DNA from: Actinomycetota bacterium
GTDB taxonomy: Bacteria > Actinomycetota > Humimicrobiia > Humimicrobiales > Humimicrobiaceae
NCBI GenBank assembly: GCA_028696435.1
Contig: JAQVHC010000075.1
Location: 1-6,061, forward strand
Length of the DNA: 6,061 nt
Reading direction: 5' to 3'
The notes below the pieces were generated by a model. The model ran no database searches, was not told the origin of the DNA, and worked only from the letters and a program-made list of their open reading frames with translations. Shown piece after piece: positions 5,030 to 6,061 of the stretch (positions are counted from its first letter, which is position 1; every line of letters starts with the position of its first letter). The translations under genes and the position numbers were made by a program.

Positions 5030-6061
5030 ATGATTAAAAAAATAGGTGTTCTAACAGGTGGAGGAGATTCTCCGGCAATAAATGCAGCAATAAAAGCTAT
5101 TTTTTTGAAGGCTTCTCAGTATGGATATAAAGTAATGGGGATAAGAGATGGCTGGGAAGGTATGATAGAAGGTAATTTATTTGAAATTACCAGGGAAACA
5201 GTTTCCGGGATACACGCCGAAGGCGGTACAATACTGGGAACATCCAGAACAAATCCCTTTAAAGTGGAAAATGGTGTTGAAAAGATAAAAGAAAATATGA
5301 AGAAGTTCGAGCTTGATGCAATAATAACTATTGGTGGAGATGATACCAATGGAGCTATTACAAGGTTAACCCAGTATGGTATAAAGGGAGTAGGGATTCC
5401 CCAGACGATTGATAATGACATTGCTCATTCAGATTATTGTATAGGTTATGAATCGGCTCTGGAAGTTGTAACTGATTGCATTGATAAGCTTCATACAACT
5501 GCATGTTCACATCACAGGATAATGATTGTGGAAGTGATGGGAAGATATGCGGGATATCTTGCATTAAATGGAGGCATTGCTGGAGGGGCAGATGTTATAC
5601 TGATCCCCGAGGTACCTTTTGATTATGATGAGGTTATAAATGTTATTGAAGAGAGAAAAGCACAGGGAAGAGAGTTCTGTATAATTGTGGTGGCTGAAGG
5701 GGCAAAACCTGCTGAAATTGAAGGACAGATCTCCAGTTCTGGTGAAATTGACAGTTTTGGGCATGTAAGATTGGGTGGAGTAGGCAATGTAATTGCAAAG
5801 GAAATTGAAAAAAGGACCGGCTATGGCACAAGGGTAACAATACTCGGACATCTCCAAAGAGGTGGAAAGCCCACAGGTTTTGATAGGATAGTTGGAATAA
5901 GGCTGGGCGTAAAAGCAGTTGACCTTATCCATGAGGGTAAGTTTGGAGAGATGGCAGTTATAGAAAATGGTGTAGTAACTTCAGTTCCTCTGGAAGAAGC
6001 AATAAAGGAAGAAAAGCCCATAGATATGGAGCTTTACGAAATTTCAAAGATAATGCATTAG
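5030..6061 (+). CDS. 6-phosphofructokinase, group III-like, possibly pyrophosphate-dependent
   Basis: 343-aa cytoplasmic enzyme, normal length for short PFKs, ending in TAG at the window's last base. It phosphorylates fructose 6-phosphate to fructose 1,6-bisphosphate. Motifs in order (Met = 1): LTGGGDSP (8-15), GTSRTNPF (70-77), GGDDT (102-106), the catalytic TIDND (126-130, D128 as base), MGR (170-172), PEVPF (193-197) and LGHLQRGGKP (272-281). In E. coli numbering (one lower) D103 is kept and position 104 is Asp. Asp there blocks the ATP alpha-phosphate and is typical of pyrophosphate-dependent enzymes such as the Amycolatopsis one; ATP enzymes have Gly. Position 124 is Gln (PQTIDND), whereas PPi enzymes carry Lys and E. 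coli has Gly, so the phosphate donor is not certain. The allosteric residues R21 and R25 of E. coli PfkA are Lys and Leu, suggesting a non-allosteric enzyme. ATG follows AAAGGGA at 4 nt. It may have its own promoter or read on from gatB. Confidence 0.95.
   Translation: MIKKIGVLTGGGDSPAINAAIKAIFLKASQYGYKVMGIRDGWEGMIEGNLFEITRETVSGIHAEGGTILGTSRTNPFKVENGVEKIKENMKKFELDAIITIGGDDTNGAITRLTQYGIKGVGIPQTIDNDIAHSDYCIGYESALEVVTDCIDKLHTTACSHHRIMIVEVMGRYAGYLALNGGIAGGADVILIPEVPFDYDEVINVIEERKAQGREFCIIVVAEGAKPAEIEGQISSSGEIDSFGHVRLGGVGNVIAKEIEKRTGYGTRVTILGHLQRGGKPTGFDRIVGIRLGVKAVDLIHEGKFGEMAVIENGVVTSVPLEEAIKEEKPIDMELYEISKIMH

Noticed and set aside
5564..5932. A 122-codon minus-strand frame opposite the phosphofructokinase gene, and similar shorter minus-strand frames opposite gatA and gatB
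   Set aside because: All lie fully inside strongly conserved plus-strand genes and their products are low-complexity with no recognisable motif.

Overview
The window is an AT-rich bacterial chromosomal segment with every gene on the + strand. It carries housekeeping genes plus one membrane protease gene. Arginine is mostly AGA/AGG and isoleucine is often ATA. Ribosome binding sites are purine-rich (AAGGA/AGGTGA type), and TAA, TAG and TGA all end genes, so TGA is an ordinary stop. The Cys-rich (zinc-type) GatB, the group III-like phosphofructokinase and the codon habits would suit an anaerobic AT-rich lineage (a clostridial, thermotogal, atribacterial or AT-rich actinobacterial relative). The sequence alone does not settle the phylum.

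Layout: positions 1-59 are the C-terminal end of an upstream gene, most likely ligA (NAD-dependent DNA ligase). After a 142-nt spacer with an extended -10 promoter comes a CPBP-family (Abi/CAAX-like) intramembrane metalloprotease at 202-1008. A 367-nt non-coding region follows, with two tandem-repeat arrays and a good sigma-70-type promoter at 1282-1310. Then come gatC (1376-1663), gatA (1776-3233) and gatB (3395-4852), a complete set for the tRNA-dependent amidotransferase GatCAB. After a further 177 nt, a 6-phosphofructokinase gene runs from 5030 to the last base of the window.

How the genes work together: GatC, GatA and GatB form one heterotrimer that turns misacylated Glu-tRNA(Gln), and often Asp-tRNA(Asn), into the correct aminoacyl-tRNA. 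GatA releases ammonia from glutamine, GatB activates and amidates the tRNA-bound residue, and GatC holds GatA and GatB together. The phosphofructokinase belongs to glycolysis and has no direct tie to GatCAB. Its active site has the Asp associated with pyrophosphate use, but an unusual Gln where a Lys is expected. The protease is an insertion into the ligA-gatC neighbourhood seen in many bacteria.

The genes are ordinary apart from the phosphofructokinase substitution. The most distinctive signal is in the spacers. The gat spacers are unusually long for this operon and very purine-rich, and every spacer except gatA-gatB has a clear short tandem duplication of 6-15 bp, each with a different unit. 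I found no CRISPR array, mobile element, tRNA, rRNA or T-box, and no undescribed multi-gene system.
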